A DNA stretch of 64,000 bases from Arctopsyche grandis (lineage: Eukaryota > Arthropoda > Insecta > Trichoptera > Hydropsychidae). Each line of letters begins with the position of its first letter. The first letter of the stretch is position 1. The notes under the pieces were generated by a model. The model searched no databases and was not told the DNA's origin. It saw only the letters and a program-made list of their open reading frames with translations. Made by a program: the position numbers and the translations under genes. The stretch is taken from positions 4,898,001 through 4,962,000 of the forward strand of contig NC_135360.1 of the NCBI RefSeq assembly GCF_051622035.1, written 5' to 3'. Shown piece after piece: positions 54,840 through 64,000 of the stretch.

Positions 54840-55549
54840 TTATGATTTGCTCAAATATGTATATTTAAAATTAAATACAGAATTATGTATAAGTAGTTTA
54901 AAAGAAAGCTTGAAATAAATAATAAATAAAATTTTTAATTTAGGATTATTTGTAACGGATCCAATTTTTTCAATTTTTATAAAATTAAACTAATTCCACT
55001 CATTGATAAAACTGTAAATAATGATTGTTAAATATTGTTAAAGAATTTAAAATAATAAAACAATCCAATGGATTGAAAAAATATTTAAATATTTATTAAA
55101 AATTTGAATTTGAACGAGGATTGACATTGACCGATGATTTCAAAATAAATATGAAAATATTATATAAAATTATTTTTCATGTATTTATTTTTTAATTTTC
55201 AGCAATAAGGTACAAAGTGTTTTTTTTTTTTAATATGAATATCAGGGATAATATTTTTTAAAAATATCAAACTTTCTACGATGATTATAATAATTAGACA
55301 ACGAAGGGTGATTAGGGCAATATGGTTTTTTATCGTTTTTTTATTGTTGGAACGTGTATTGTTATTTGGATTGCCCTAAAAAGTATCCATCTCCGACTCT
55401 GACTTCGCATTTATTTATTTTTCTTAATAATGTATACGAATATTTTATTATTTTACTAAATACATAGAGGCGCGTGTTTTCTTTTTTTATAGTTTTGCAC
55501 ATGTAAAAAAACGCTAGCATGCCTGGCCTACATATGCTATGGCACCTAG
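54840..55549. other. very AT-rich intronic DNA
   Basis: No gene or repeat recognised. Confidence 0.3.
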
Positions 55550-55665
55550 GCCAAAAGTCACCCCCTGGAGTGCTTACGGTGATATTTTATCTTTGTATTG
55601 ACATAGGTTTGATAGTCGTTAACGGCGATTCCCATATTTGAAGAAATATAGAAAAACTTGTATTT
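55550..55665. repeat. family E fragment
   Basis: Shares GTCACCCCCTGGAGTG..GGTGATATTTTATCTTTG..GGCGATTCCCATATTTGAAG with 26824-27070, in reverse. Confidence 0.6.
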
Positions 55666-55829
55666 ACTATATTTTACTTTATTTTTCTGATGAGGCTATG
55701 ATATTTTAGTTGAATTTTTCAGTACGTGACGTATGATATGTGCAGTTAATTTTTGCCCCCCTACCAAATACTTTTTATATTATTTTTTGAAAATCTAAGT
55801 ATTAAGTTTTTTGTGTTCGTCTGATCTAT

Positions 55830-55945
55830 GCCTGGTCAAAATCACCCCTTTGAGTGTTTTCGGTGATATGTTTCCCTTACATTGACATATGTAGGTTTGA
55901 CAGTGATTCCCATATTTAAAGAAATGTAGGAGAAACTTGTCGAAA
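55830..55945. repeat. family E fragment
   Basis: CAAAATCACCCCTTTGAGTG, CGGTGATATGTTTCC, GATTCCCATATTTAAAGAAA and AGGAGAAACTTGTCG: the same reversed block, 280 bp from the preceding one. Confidence 0.6.
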
Positions 55946-57104
55946 TGATAACAATGGCCTGAAGAAACGCCCTTTCCAATTGGAAACCACGAGAGCGTGC
56001 ATGGTGTATGATTCAGTGTCTTTGCGGCTTGACAATGACTCAACAATACCCAACGAATGCAGATTTTTGTTTTATAAGTTTCATTATTGTTTGAATACTA
56101 ACCACCAGACGACGTACAAACCACCTAGGATTATAATATAATATTGTGATAATTAATATAATCTATATAATAAAACATATAATACTAGAGACGGGATTTT
56201 TCGGGATCGTCTGGCGCACTGTATGTAATCCTTGTTGAGTACGGTCCGGTCTAAAACAACTCTCAAAACCTTTCATACATACAAATATAGTACGATATCT
56301 CTTCAAATTCAAATTGAAATCAAGCAAAGAGTCATTTACAATCGTCACGATCGGCAAAAACGCCTTTTACGTTGATTGTGAATCAAAATTACCGATATAT
56401 ATACGTATGTATGTAAGATATTATCTTATCAAAATCAAATATAACCATAAATAGATACTATCTATAAGTATATTCTATGAAGATGAGCTCATGACTGATT
56501 AAAATATAACGGAAATGATATAATCGTATATCTATCTATATATATGTATGTATGTATATCTAACCATGAATTGAAAATAAATAGCTTGCATTTTTTGATT
56601 TAATCAAGTCTCTCATAGTCTGAAATTGAAAATAATTCAACCATTCTAATATTCATATTTGTATTTAGTACGGCGCTATATCAAACGTCAGCTGATTGGC
56701 AATCATCTGTTGATATGAGCCCGGTTTACCACACGATTTGTTAACTGACAGCTCTGTTTATTGATTTAAATTATCAAGGTGAAATGTTGTATTATACTGT
56801 AACGTAGATATTAGGTATTGGTGCTCGTGGACCACTGGCTGGACCATCACTAATCGCCTGATCATGCGTTCGCGCCAAAAAGGCCTCGACGTATGAACAA
56901 GCTGTATACAACAGCCAATAAGGTCTCGCGATCCATCGACCAATGACCAATGAGTACACGACCAACGACCACAGCTGAAAATTTATATTTGTATTTTTGA
57001 TGTACTAACTTAGTATTTTTTTTTTTGAACAATATTTTATTATTTTATTTCGACCTATTTAATTATTTTTATATCTTCTTGATATAAAAATAATAATAAT
57101 ACTA
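55946..57104. other. low-copy intronic DNA
   Basis: No gene supported. 56860-56960 contains ACCAATGACCAATGAGTACA-like short repeats. Confidence 0.3.
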
Positions 57105-57290
57105 GTGTTATGCCCGATGAAATATTATCACATAGGCGTGTAGCAAATTAAGTTATTAAATAAAAAAATAAATAAAACAAATGTGTCGGCCCTATGTTCG
57201 ATCCGCACGCAGTCGAATTTTTTTTCAAATATTTAATTTTATATTTATATTTAATTTTTTAATTTGAAAAAAAAAATGGTAAAAACTACC
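57105..57290 (-). mobile_element. Helitron-like repeat B, copy 2
   Basis: Begins ACTAGTGTTATGCCCGATGA: in reverse a ..CATCGGGCATAACACTAG end before T. Then AAATTAAGTTATTAAATAAA and GTTCGATCCGCACGCAGTCG. Confidence 0.45.
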
Positions 57291-57467
57291 TATCTACCTA
57301 CATATAAAATACCAATAGAAAAACAATATTAATTAATTAAATAAATTTTCAATAGATGACGGTAAATGCTCAGAGACTTTGCGCCGTCTATAAGCTTAGA
57401 GGAAACATTGGTATCAAACAGTATGTATAGAAGTTTTTCTTCTTTTGTTATTATATTCGTACTAGTG

Positions 57468-57960
57468 TTGTGTACCCGATGACATAACATTGCATGAGTG
57501 TTGGCATATTAAGTTATTAAAATAGTAAGTAAAATCGTAAGTTTCGATTCGATCCGCACGCGGTCGATTTTTGTCAAATACTTTTTAAATAATAATTAAT
57601 AAATTAAATATTTTATTAGATGGCGGTAAATTTTCTGCCAAGAGGAAACATTGGTAGCAAATAGTATATATAGAAGTTTTTCATTTGTTATTGTATCGTA
57701 TATAAGTTTTGGAAGTGGTTTAGCTATGAAGTGCATATGCATGTCGAATCGAAACGACTATTATAGTACGGCGAGTGTTATCTCAAACAGTAAGACACAC
57801 AGTCACACAGACAGAATAGCGATAATATATATATGATTATATTCGTACGTTTTGTTAGAATTATTTTAGCTGCGACGTACATATGTATGTATGTCGAATC
57901 GAAACGACTATTATAGTACGGTGAGCGTTATCTTACACAGACACGCAGCAAAGTAATAAA
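57468..57960 (-). mobile_element. Helitron-like repeat B, copy 3, with internal duplication
   Basis: Begins ACTAGTGTTGTGTACCCGAT; shares TTGGCATATTAAGTTATTAA with copy 1. ATCGAAACGACTATTATAGT occurs at about 57748 and again at about 57898, so the 3' part is locally duplicated. Confidence 0.45.
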
Positions 57961-58334
57961 AAAAATTGAACATAATTAGCCAACCGATAGTAGAACTTTT
58001 GTCTTGTGTAAGTTTCCCTACATTTGCGCCTAATTTGTATCGAAAATGCTCTCATAGACGATATGTGTGAACGCGTATATATATTTAATTAACGAATTTT
58101 GTTTTTATATTCCTTATACTCCTCAAATACACGAAGATAAAGTCGTGGGTTGGTTACGTCCGAATTTTTTGTTGCGAAATGCAAAAATTCGAACCACAAG
58201 AGCCCCCCCCCCACTCATGGGTCCCAAATCCATTTCGCTCTTTGCACATTCATACATGTCCTGTCCGAGTCGGCAACGTAATGCTCTTTGTCTGAGGGAA
58301 TATTATATTTAGCGTGTCTTTGATACGATTTAAA
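57961..58334. other. low-copy intronic DNA
   Basis: No gene or repeat recognised. Confidence 0.3.
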
Positions 58335-58680
58335 TATGTAATCGGAGGGGGGGCGGAGCGAGGCGGGGTACAGAAGGGGGTGCTCCGCGGTAGAAAGGGG
58401 GGTCGGGGGGCCGAGTCCCGGGGCGTCCGCCCGCGGGGGCCCCCAGGGAAATCTCCCGGGCGCTCCTGTCGCGGCCTCCACGAGTTTTATGGCCGGGGCT
58501 GCCGCTGCACTCGCCCTGTTTTTCGACAACAAACACTTCTTCCGGTCTTCCAGTCTCGCACTTCCTCGTCAGCTCCAGCCAGGGTCCCTGGGGATCCGTG
58601 CCCGATCCTCGGGAGGAAACCCTCCTATCGATCCTGCAAGCTATGGTACACGTGTGTATATTACAGTCTGAACCGTACCG
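58335..58680. other. isolated GC-rich island
   Basis: About 300 bp of G- then C-rich sequence with CCGCGG, CCCGGG and CGCGGGGGCCCCC words in AT-rich DNA. A short frame at 58489-58671 (MAGAAAALALFFDNKHFF..) has no recognisable domain. It could be an alternative promoter or exon, or a repeat core. Confidence 0.35.
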
Positions 58681-58734
58681 TATTTATTTATTTTATTATA
58701 ATTTTTGACAATGCGAAATTTGTCATAATATCGT

Positions 58735-58760
58735 ATACTAGTGTTGTACACCCCCCCCCC
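58735..58760 (-). repeat. ACTAGTGTTGTACACC end with C-run
   Basis: Looks like the very end of a subfamily B Helitron-like repeat, followed by about a dozen C. Confidence 0.35.
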
Positions 58761-59007
58761 CCAAAAAAAAATCAGATCATTGACTTTTCTATATATATAT
58801 TTTCAATCGAAGTGATAATATTTAGAATATCTATAATTGATTTTTTTCCCTTCTATTTTTAATATATGTAAATGAAATGTGCTACAATTACAATGAAGAA
58901 ACCAAATATAGACATCACTGGTTTTTGGTGCTATTTTTCAGCTAAAAAAAGCTTTTAAAGCTTCAAATAGGTTTAGAGTGCGTTCTATTGCAGGCAATAG
59001 TGATAGC

Positions 59008-59140
59008 TAAAGCCCGGACCCTGAGGGAGCCGTTTATTGTTCAAATGTTGTAAATGCATTGTGAAAGGTTTGCCGAACCTTTTTTACAAAGCATTTACAA
59101 CAACTGAACAATAAACGGCACGCTTCCGGTCCTACCTCTA
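59008..59140. mobile_element. hAT-type MITE, family G copy 2
   Basis: GTGATAGC on both sides (59000-59007 and 59141-59148). Shares GCCGTTTATTGTTCAAATGT and the AACCTTTTTTACAAAGCATT core with 8814-8957; the left end has lost the TAGAGG match. Confidence 0.8.
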
Positions 59141-59148
59141 GTGATAGC

Positions 59149-59690
59149 CACAACCTACAAAATTTAGAACTTATTGACTTATTATTTTAACTTTTTTCAT
59201 TTATGTATTAGAGTAACGCCGGGCAATTCATCTATCAAAGACATTCCAGACAGATATTCCGTTATTTTACTTTAAAATACACATCAAAAATTGTTTGTTT
59301 ATTTGAAGATTACGTTGAGAAGCTTTAATTAATTGGGGCAGCTGATTAAGTGGGCCAATTTTTCTTATTCCCAGAATTTACGAATATTAGAAATTTGTGT
59401 TTTGAAGATTACGGTAAAATCTCTCAATGGTGAAAGTTGACCTTGATCTAGACATATTATAAATACTCCCTAGTAGATAAATTTTAAACCAAATAATATT
59501 TACTTATAAACACTGTAGTTTGACGACATTTTTTGACAAATTTTGCATATAATTTTTAGGTTAGTTTTATATGTAGTTACATTTTTTTAGGCTAGATTCC
59601 ATACTTATTTTAAATCCAGGATAGTACAATGCGTTTTATTTCCGGAAAGGTTTTAAGCATACAGTCGGCGTCTTTTAATATTTATTTTTT
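59149..59690. other. low-copy intronic DNA
   Basis: No gene or repeat recognised. Confidence 0.3.
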
Positions 59691-59694
59691 TTAA

Positions 59695-60075
59695 TTTATA
59701 CCAGGAAGGCCTAACAGGTAGCCCCATCTCGCCTTCCTGGCCAGAAACATTGTACATTTGATACAAGTATTATAAATTGTATATGTACATATCAATTAAC
59801 ATCCACAGAGACATCTATTGTCAAATTTGTAAATTTGCAGCATTTTATACAATTCAGTGAAATTCGTGATTGCTGAAAACTCTAAAATTGCGAGAAAATG
59901 GTTAAGGTTGCCAATTTGCAGGAACCGTTTCAATGAAAATCAGATAAATCGGCAAACTCTGATAGGAAACGATCAATCACAAATCCAAGGTCCGTCCAGC
60001 AGAAACCAGTGGGATTTGAACCCGTTACCACTCTGGTCAAAGCATTATATGCTAACCACTAATCTATTCTGCTGG
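59695..60075 (-). mobile_element. tRNA-derived SINE, copy S13, CCAGGAAGGC tail
   Basis: Minus strand: CCAGCAGAATAGATTAGTGG head with box A, GGGTTCAAATCCCAC as box B, CGTTTCCTATCAGAGTTTGC, GAAACGGTTCCTGCAAATTG, ATAGATGTCTCTGTGGATG and the hairpin CCAGGAAGGC..AGGCCTTCCTGG. Confidence 0.85.
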
Positions 60076-60295
60076 TATATCCAAGGTCTAGCCAGCAACA
60101 CCGTGCCAAGAAATTAACCCGTAACTCTTTAGTTGAAAGCATTACACAATAATTGATATGTACACAGTTAGCCATAGTGTTGATTTAGGGTGACTTGTCA
60201 TAATTGGGCTAGGGATTCGGGCAGATAATTTTGCTATGGTTAATTTCGTAGAAAAACCATTTTTACAAGCTTTTTTGCATTCTTGCTTTGAACAC

Positions 60296-60400
60296 TGATA
60301 TTATGTAGGTCTGGCGAGCAAAAACCAGTGGTATTTGAACCCGTGACCACTTCGTTCAAAGCATTATATGCTAACCACTAGTCAATTCTGCTGGTCATCT
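60296..60400 (-). mobile_element. tRNA-derived SINE head only, copy S14
   Basis: Minus strand: ACCAGCAGAATTGACTAGTG..GGGTTCAAATACCAC, close to the head of S13 with which it could be a duplicate. Confidence 0.7.
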
Positions 60401-60411
60401 TTATATATTAT

Positions 60412-60745
60412 ATATTAGCCAGCAGCATAGCTCGTTCTGAGAATCTGAGAATATGAGAATATCTGTTGTACTGCTGATCATACTTGGATATTTGTGACTC
60501 CAGGTCGAGCGTTTCCTATCAGAGTTTGCCAATTTTTCTGATTTCATTGTTTGAAACGGTTCCCGACTAAATTGACTAAAAACCTTCCTACCTACTGTGT
60601 CACCACTATTTGAGTATGTTTAATGTATACAATAAAATTTATATACAATTCATAGATGTCTCGTTAATTTAGAGTTTTCAGTATCTCGTAATTCAGCCAC
60701 TTGTGTAGTAAAAATGCCACATTGTTTGTAATTGGCCAGGAAGGC
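60412..60745 (+). mobile_element. tRNA-derived SINE, copy S15, CCAGGAAGGC tail
   Basis: Head AGCCAGCAGCATAGCTCGTT degenerate, then TGTGACTCCAGGTCGAGCGT, TCAGAGTTTGCCAATTTTTC, CATAGATGTCTCGTTAATTT and the start of the hairpin GGCCAGGAAGGCGCATTGGG, truncated there. Confidence 0.75.
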
Positions 60746-60759
60746 GCATTGGGATTTAT

Positions 60760-61320
60760 CTTGGATTTAGTTTGTCATGGGATCCTTGGGCTTTGATTCC
60801 TTAGCCTCACGTAGAAACAATCAACTTGGTAAGCTTTTTCTGAAAATTCTAAGAGGTGAATGTCATCTTCCTGAAGTTCTGGGTAACCTTAAACTTTGCG
60901 TACCTGGGAAACTGAGAGAATTTCGCTCCTGATCTCTATTTCTGCCAATTCGGGCCAGAACTAATGTGCTTGATGACTCATCCCTTTCAAGAGCCATTCG
61001 ATTACTTAACTTGCTTTCTGGGAGCCTTGATGTTTTTACTGCATCATACAGTTCTGTCAGGCAGCATATTTTAAATGGCTTCTAGCTACATATTTACTCA
61101 TGTTGTTATCATTTTGTAATATTATTATTTAGCATAATGTGTATGTATGTTGGTTTTATCTTTATTTATATATGTATGATATTATTTTATTTTATATCTT
61201 TATTCACGTTATCTTTAGATTTTAGTTTATCTTTATTTATGTGTTTATGTGTATATGCATGTATAATGGCGTATTAGGAATTCCTGTAATGCTACAATGG
61301 TCCAAACTTTAAATAAATAA
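60760..61320 (+). pseudogene. 3' remnant of a non-LTR retrotransposon
   Basis: A frame reads FLLKILRGECHLPEVLGNLK, LCVPGKLREF, then after a stop FLPIRARTNVLDDSSLSRAI..RLLNLLSGSLDVFTASYSSV..HILNGF, a C-terminal pattern (short RTN..P-S..R..N motif) seen in Jockey/CR1-group LINEs. A noncoding tail follows, ending CTACAATGGTCCAAACTTTA and TAAATAAATAA. The same tail is at 29530-29600. Confidence 0.6.
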
Positions 61321-61340
61321 ATAATGTGTGTATGTATTTG

Positions 61341-61349
<9 letters not shown>

Positions 61350-61435
<86 letters not shown>
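61350..61435. repeat. (TA)n tail of RTE copy 2
   Basis: About 86 bp of TA adjoining the TGATGATACA end of the RTE on the minus strand. Confidence 0.95.
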
Positions 61436-61439
<4 letters not shown>

Positions 61440-64000
61440 CATCATTTACAGCCACTCGCCATCCACTGCTGGATGAAGGCCTCTCCAACACGCTTCCACC
61501 CGTCTCTGTTTTGCGCAACACTCATCCATCTCACCCCGCACATTTTCCTAATTTCGTTCACCCATCTTCCTTGCGGTCTTCCTTTTACCCTTTTGCATTC
61601 TCTCGGGTACCATTCAAGCAATTCTTTTGTCCACCTTTCGTCCATCCTCCTAGCTACGTGACCCGCCCATTGCCATTTCAATCTCTTCACTCTATCCACT
61701 ATGTCCACTACTCTTGTCATACTTCTCACCCACGTGTTCCGCTTTCTGTCTTTTCTCGTTATGCCAAGCATACAGCGCTCCATACTTCTTTGAGTGCATT
61801 GGATTTTATGTAGCATCTTGGTGTTCAGTGTCCAAGTTTCACATCCATACGTCATCACTGGCAAAACGCATTGATCAAAGATCTTTTTCTTCAGGCAGAG
61901 TGGCATTTTTGATTTAAAAACAGCATTCATCCGTCCAAATGCACTCCATCCTAATTTCATACGTCTCTTTATCTCTTCATCTTTATTACCAGACATGTCA
62001 ATTATTTGACCTAAATATAAATAATTATTTACTACTTCTACTGGTTTATCATCTAATGGGATGCTATCAGGCATGCAATACCTATTGAACATTAGTTTAG
62101 TCTTATCTACGTTAATTTTTAATCCTACTTTTCTACTTTCCCTGTCCAGCTGTGTTAGTCTGTTAAGTAGGTCAGCTGAATCACGAGCTATTAAAACTAT
62201 ATCGTCTGCGAACCGAAGGTGACTCAAGAAGCGACCGTTGATGCTTACTCCGGCTTTGTCCCATTCCAAGTTCCTGAAAACTCCCTCAAGCACCGCATTG
62301 AATAACTTGGGCGAGATTGTATCTCCTTGTCTTACTCCTTTTCTTATGCTAAATCTATCTGTACCTGAAAAAATTTTAACCGAAGCTGTGGCATTCTTAT
62401 ATATTGCAGCTAACAGCCCCACATAGGGTTCCGGTACTCCCTGTGTTTGTAGAGCGTTAAGTACTGCATTGTGGCTCACTGTATCGAAGGCTTTCTCATA
62501 ATCGACGAAACCTAGGCACAATGGCCGTTGATATTCGTTGGCGCGTTCGATTAGTTCGCTAACTACTTGGAGGTGGTCCATTGTACTGAAATTTGCCCTA
62601 AATCCTGCCTGTTCTATAGGTTGGTTCTCGTCGAGGATATTCTTCAGCCTTTCTGTAATAACCTTCGTGAAGAGCTTGTAGACCGCTGAAAGTAAACTAA
62701 TGGGTCGGTAGTTCTTGATATCGCTTTTATCACCTTTTTTGTGTATTAAGATGATAGTTGCGTTATTCCATCCTTCTGGTATAGCTTGGTTCTGGATGCA
62801 TTTGCTGAAAAGCCTAGCTAAGATATTATTTAGGGGGGAGCCGCCACATTTTAGTAAGTCAATGGGAATATTATCTTCCCCTGGGGTTTTAAGGTTCTTT
62901 GCAGTTTTTAGCGCGGCCTCTACTTCGCTAGGCAATACTGCAGGAACCCTTTGGCCGTTTGTCGATTCCAGAGCGGGGGATTGGCCGTTGTCGTTCTCGT
63001 ATAGTTTTGCATAGAACGTGTAAACTCTGTCTATGATTTCTTCTCTATTCCTAATTATTACTCCGCTCTCTGATCTGATTGCGATCAATTGGTTTTTGCC
63101 TAAGAAAAGATCCTGTTTGCACTTTTTCAGGCTACGGTTATTCTTAATGGTACTTTCTATTAACTTGCTGTTAAAATCCCTGACATCCCTGACTATTCTC
63201 TTTTTAATTTCCTTATTTACTAGATTGTATTCTTGCTTATTATTATCCCTATCTAAGCTCCTTTTATGCTTAATTAGGTTTTTTGTTTCCGCTGAAATTT
63301 TGCTTAATTTAATCTGTTTCCTGAATCCACCTAATTTCTTACCTGTTGAGGTTAGAACCGAACTAATTACAGTGTTCAATTCCTCGATGTCTGCTTCTGG
63401 GTTTAATTTCTCGTATCTATTTCCAAGTTCGAGTTCGAATTCCTTTTTCCTAGACCTTAGTTGAGCGAAGTCTGGAGAGCTACTGCATCCTTTTATTAGT
63501 TTCCTACGTTCGCAATTTATATTAATGGCCATCTTGGCCCGGACTAATCTGTGATCGCTACCTATATCTACTTTACTTAAAACACTAACGTCTTTAACGG
63601 AGTGCAGGGTATTTGATAGGATGAAATCTATTTCGTTCCTGTCTCCTTTAGGACTCTCCCAAGTCCACTTATTGTTTGCGTTTTTCCTGAAAAATGAATT
63701 AGTGATAAAGAGCCTGTTGTGTTCTGCGAATTCTATGAGGCGATCGCCTCTGTCGTTTCTTTGGCCGGTACCAAAATTGCCTACTGCTCTTTCTGTGTTT
63801 GCCTTTTGTCCTATTTTTGCGTTAAAGTCGCCCATGATTATTTTAAAGTGGTGGCGGCTATTATCGTATGCGCCCTGTAGTTTTTCGTAGAAGTCTTCTA
63901 TTTCCTCGTCTGGGTGGCTAGATGTGGGGGCGTACACTTGGAAGATTTGACAAGTGTACCTGCTCGAGATTCTTAATACTACATAGCATATACGTTCCGA
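61436..64000 (-). mobile_element. RTE-clade LINE, copy 2, cut by the window edge
   Basis: Same element as 51290-53982 in opposite orientation, with 3' end at 61436 and the 5' part beyond the window. Confidence 0.93.
61442..64000 (-). CDS. RTE endonuclease-reverse transcriptase ORF, partial (window edge)
   Basis: 852 codons visible, no internal stop, ending ..QQWMASGCK and TGA. Carries MGDFNAKIG and GSDHRLV in the endonuclease, and [28 protein letters not shown] and [10 protein letters not shown] in the reverse transcriptase, so all visible catalytic motifs are present. Over the 831 residues that can be compared with copy 1 I count 42 substitutions and no gap. Neither copy has lost frame, which suggests recent activity of the family. 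Confidence 0.92.
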   Translation of the reverse strand, partial: SERICYVVLRISSRYTCQIFQVYAPTSSHPDEEIEDFYEKLQGAYDNSRHHFKIIMGDFNAKIGQKANTERAVGNFGTGQRNDRGDRLIEFAEHNRLFITNSFFRKNANNKWTWESPKGDRNEIDFILSNTLHSVKDVSVLSKVDIGSDHRLVRAKMAININCERRKLIKGCSSSPDFAQLRSRKKEFELELGNRYEKLNPEADIEELNTVISSVLTSTGKKLGGFRKQIKLSKISAETKNLIKHKRSLDRDNNKQEYNLVNKEIKKRIVRDVRDFNSKLIESTIKNNRSLKKCKQDLFLGKNQLIAIRSESGVIIRNREEIIDRVYTFYAKLYENDNGQSPALESTNGQRVPAVLPSEVEAALKTAKNLKTPGEDNIPIDLLKCGGSPLNNILARLFSKCIQNQAIPEGWNNATIILIHKKGDKSDIKNYRPISLLSAVYKLFTKVITERLKNILDENQPIEQAGFRANFSTMDHLQVVSELIERANEYQRPLCLGFVDYEKAFDTVSHNAVLNALQTQGVPEPYVGLLAAIYKNATASVKIFSGTDRFSIRKGVRQGDTISPKLFNAVLEGVFRNLEWDKAGVSINGRFLSHLRFADDIVLIARDSADLLNRLTQLDRESRKVGLKINVDKTKLMFNRYCMPDSIPLDDKPVEVVNNYLYLGQIIDMSGNKDEEIKRRMKLGWSAFGRMNAVFKSKMPLCLKKKIFDQCVLPVMTYGCETWTLNTKMLHKIQCTQRSMERCMLGITRKDRKRNTWVRSMTRVVDIVDRVKRLKWQWAGHVARRMDERWTKELLEWYPRECKRVKGRPQGRWVNEIRKMCGVRWMSVAQNRDGWKRVGEAFIQQWMASGCK

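Noticed and set aside
58215..58862. Frames of 182 and 105 codons over the GC-rich island
   Set aside because: Glycine/arginine- or proline-rich low-complexity products, no recognisable domain, no clear splice sites.

Overview
This is a nuclear window from an animal, almost certainly an insect. The evidence is split genes with GT-AG introns, a complete heat shock factor gene, tRNA-derived SINEs, RTE-type LINEs and many Tc1, hAT, piggyBac, Harbinger and Helitron-like remnants in AT-rich DNA with long (TA)n tracts. I cannot fix the order of insect from sequence alone.

Four host genes can be supported. (1) 2780-4080, minus: syntaxin-8, seven coding exons, 259 aa, complete. (2) 6760-24177, plus: heat shock factor (Hsf), nine coding exons, 644 aa, complete, with DNA-binding domain, HR-A/B, HR-C and acidic C-terminus. 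(3) 25955-31999, minus: an F-box/leucine-rich-repeat protein, three coding exons, 668 aa, complete, starting with a six-codon exon. (4) 35926-35965, plus: the first coding exon of a ZNF423/ZNF521/Oaz-type zinc-finger gene, whose remaining exons must lie beyond the right edge. Syntaxin-8 and Hsf are divergent, Hsf and the F-box gene are convergent, and the F-box gene and the zinc-finger gene are divergent.

Nearly everything else is repeat DNA. The Syx8/Hsf spacer holds elements nested four deep (4430-6322). Hsf intron 1 carries a satellite of about 115 bp units split by a Tc1 element. Hsf intron 3 is a hAT-like element containing a piggyBac-like element, intron 6 a Tc1-like element, and intron 8 a minisatellite. 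The 28 kb after the zinc-finger exon is probably its first intron. It holds many copies of one SINE family, three copies of a hAT-type element with perfect 8-bp target duplications, Helitron-like ends, and two nearly intact RTE LINEs (51.3-54.0 kb plus; 61.4 kb to the window edge, minus).

The points most worth a second look are the histidine in place of the zero-layer glutamine of the syntaxin-8 SNARE motif, the zinc-finger first exon, the fold-back target duplications around the first RTE copy, one SINE head joined to two different 3' hairpin tails, and the family of hAT-type elements. I saw no evidence of a wholly new multi-gene system.
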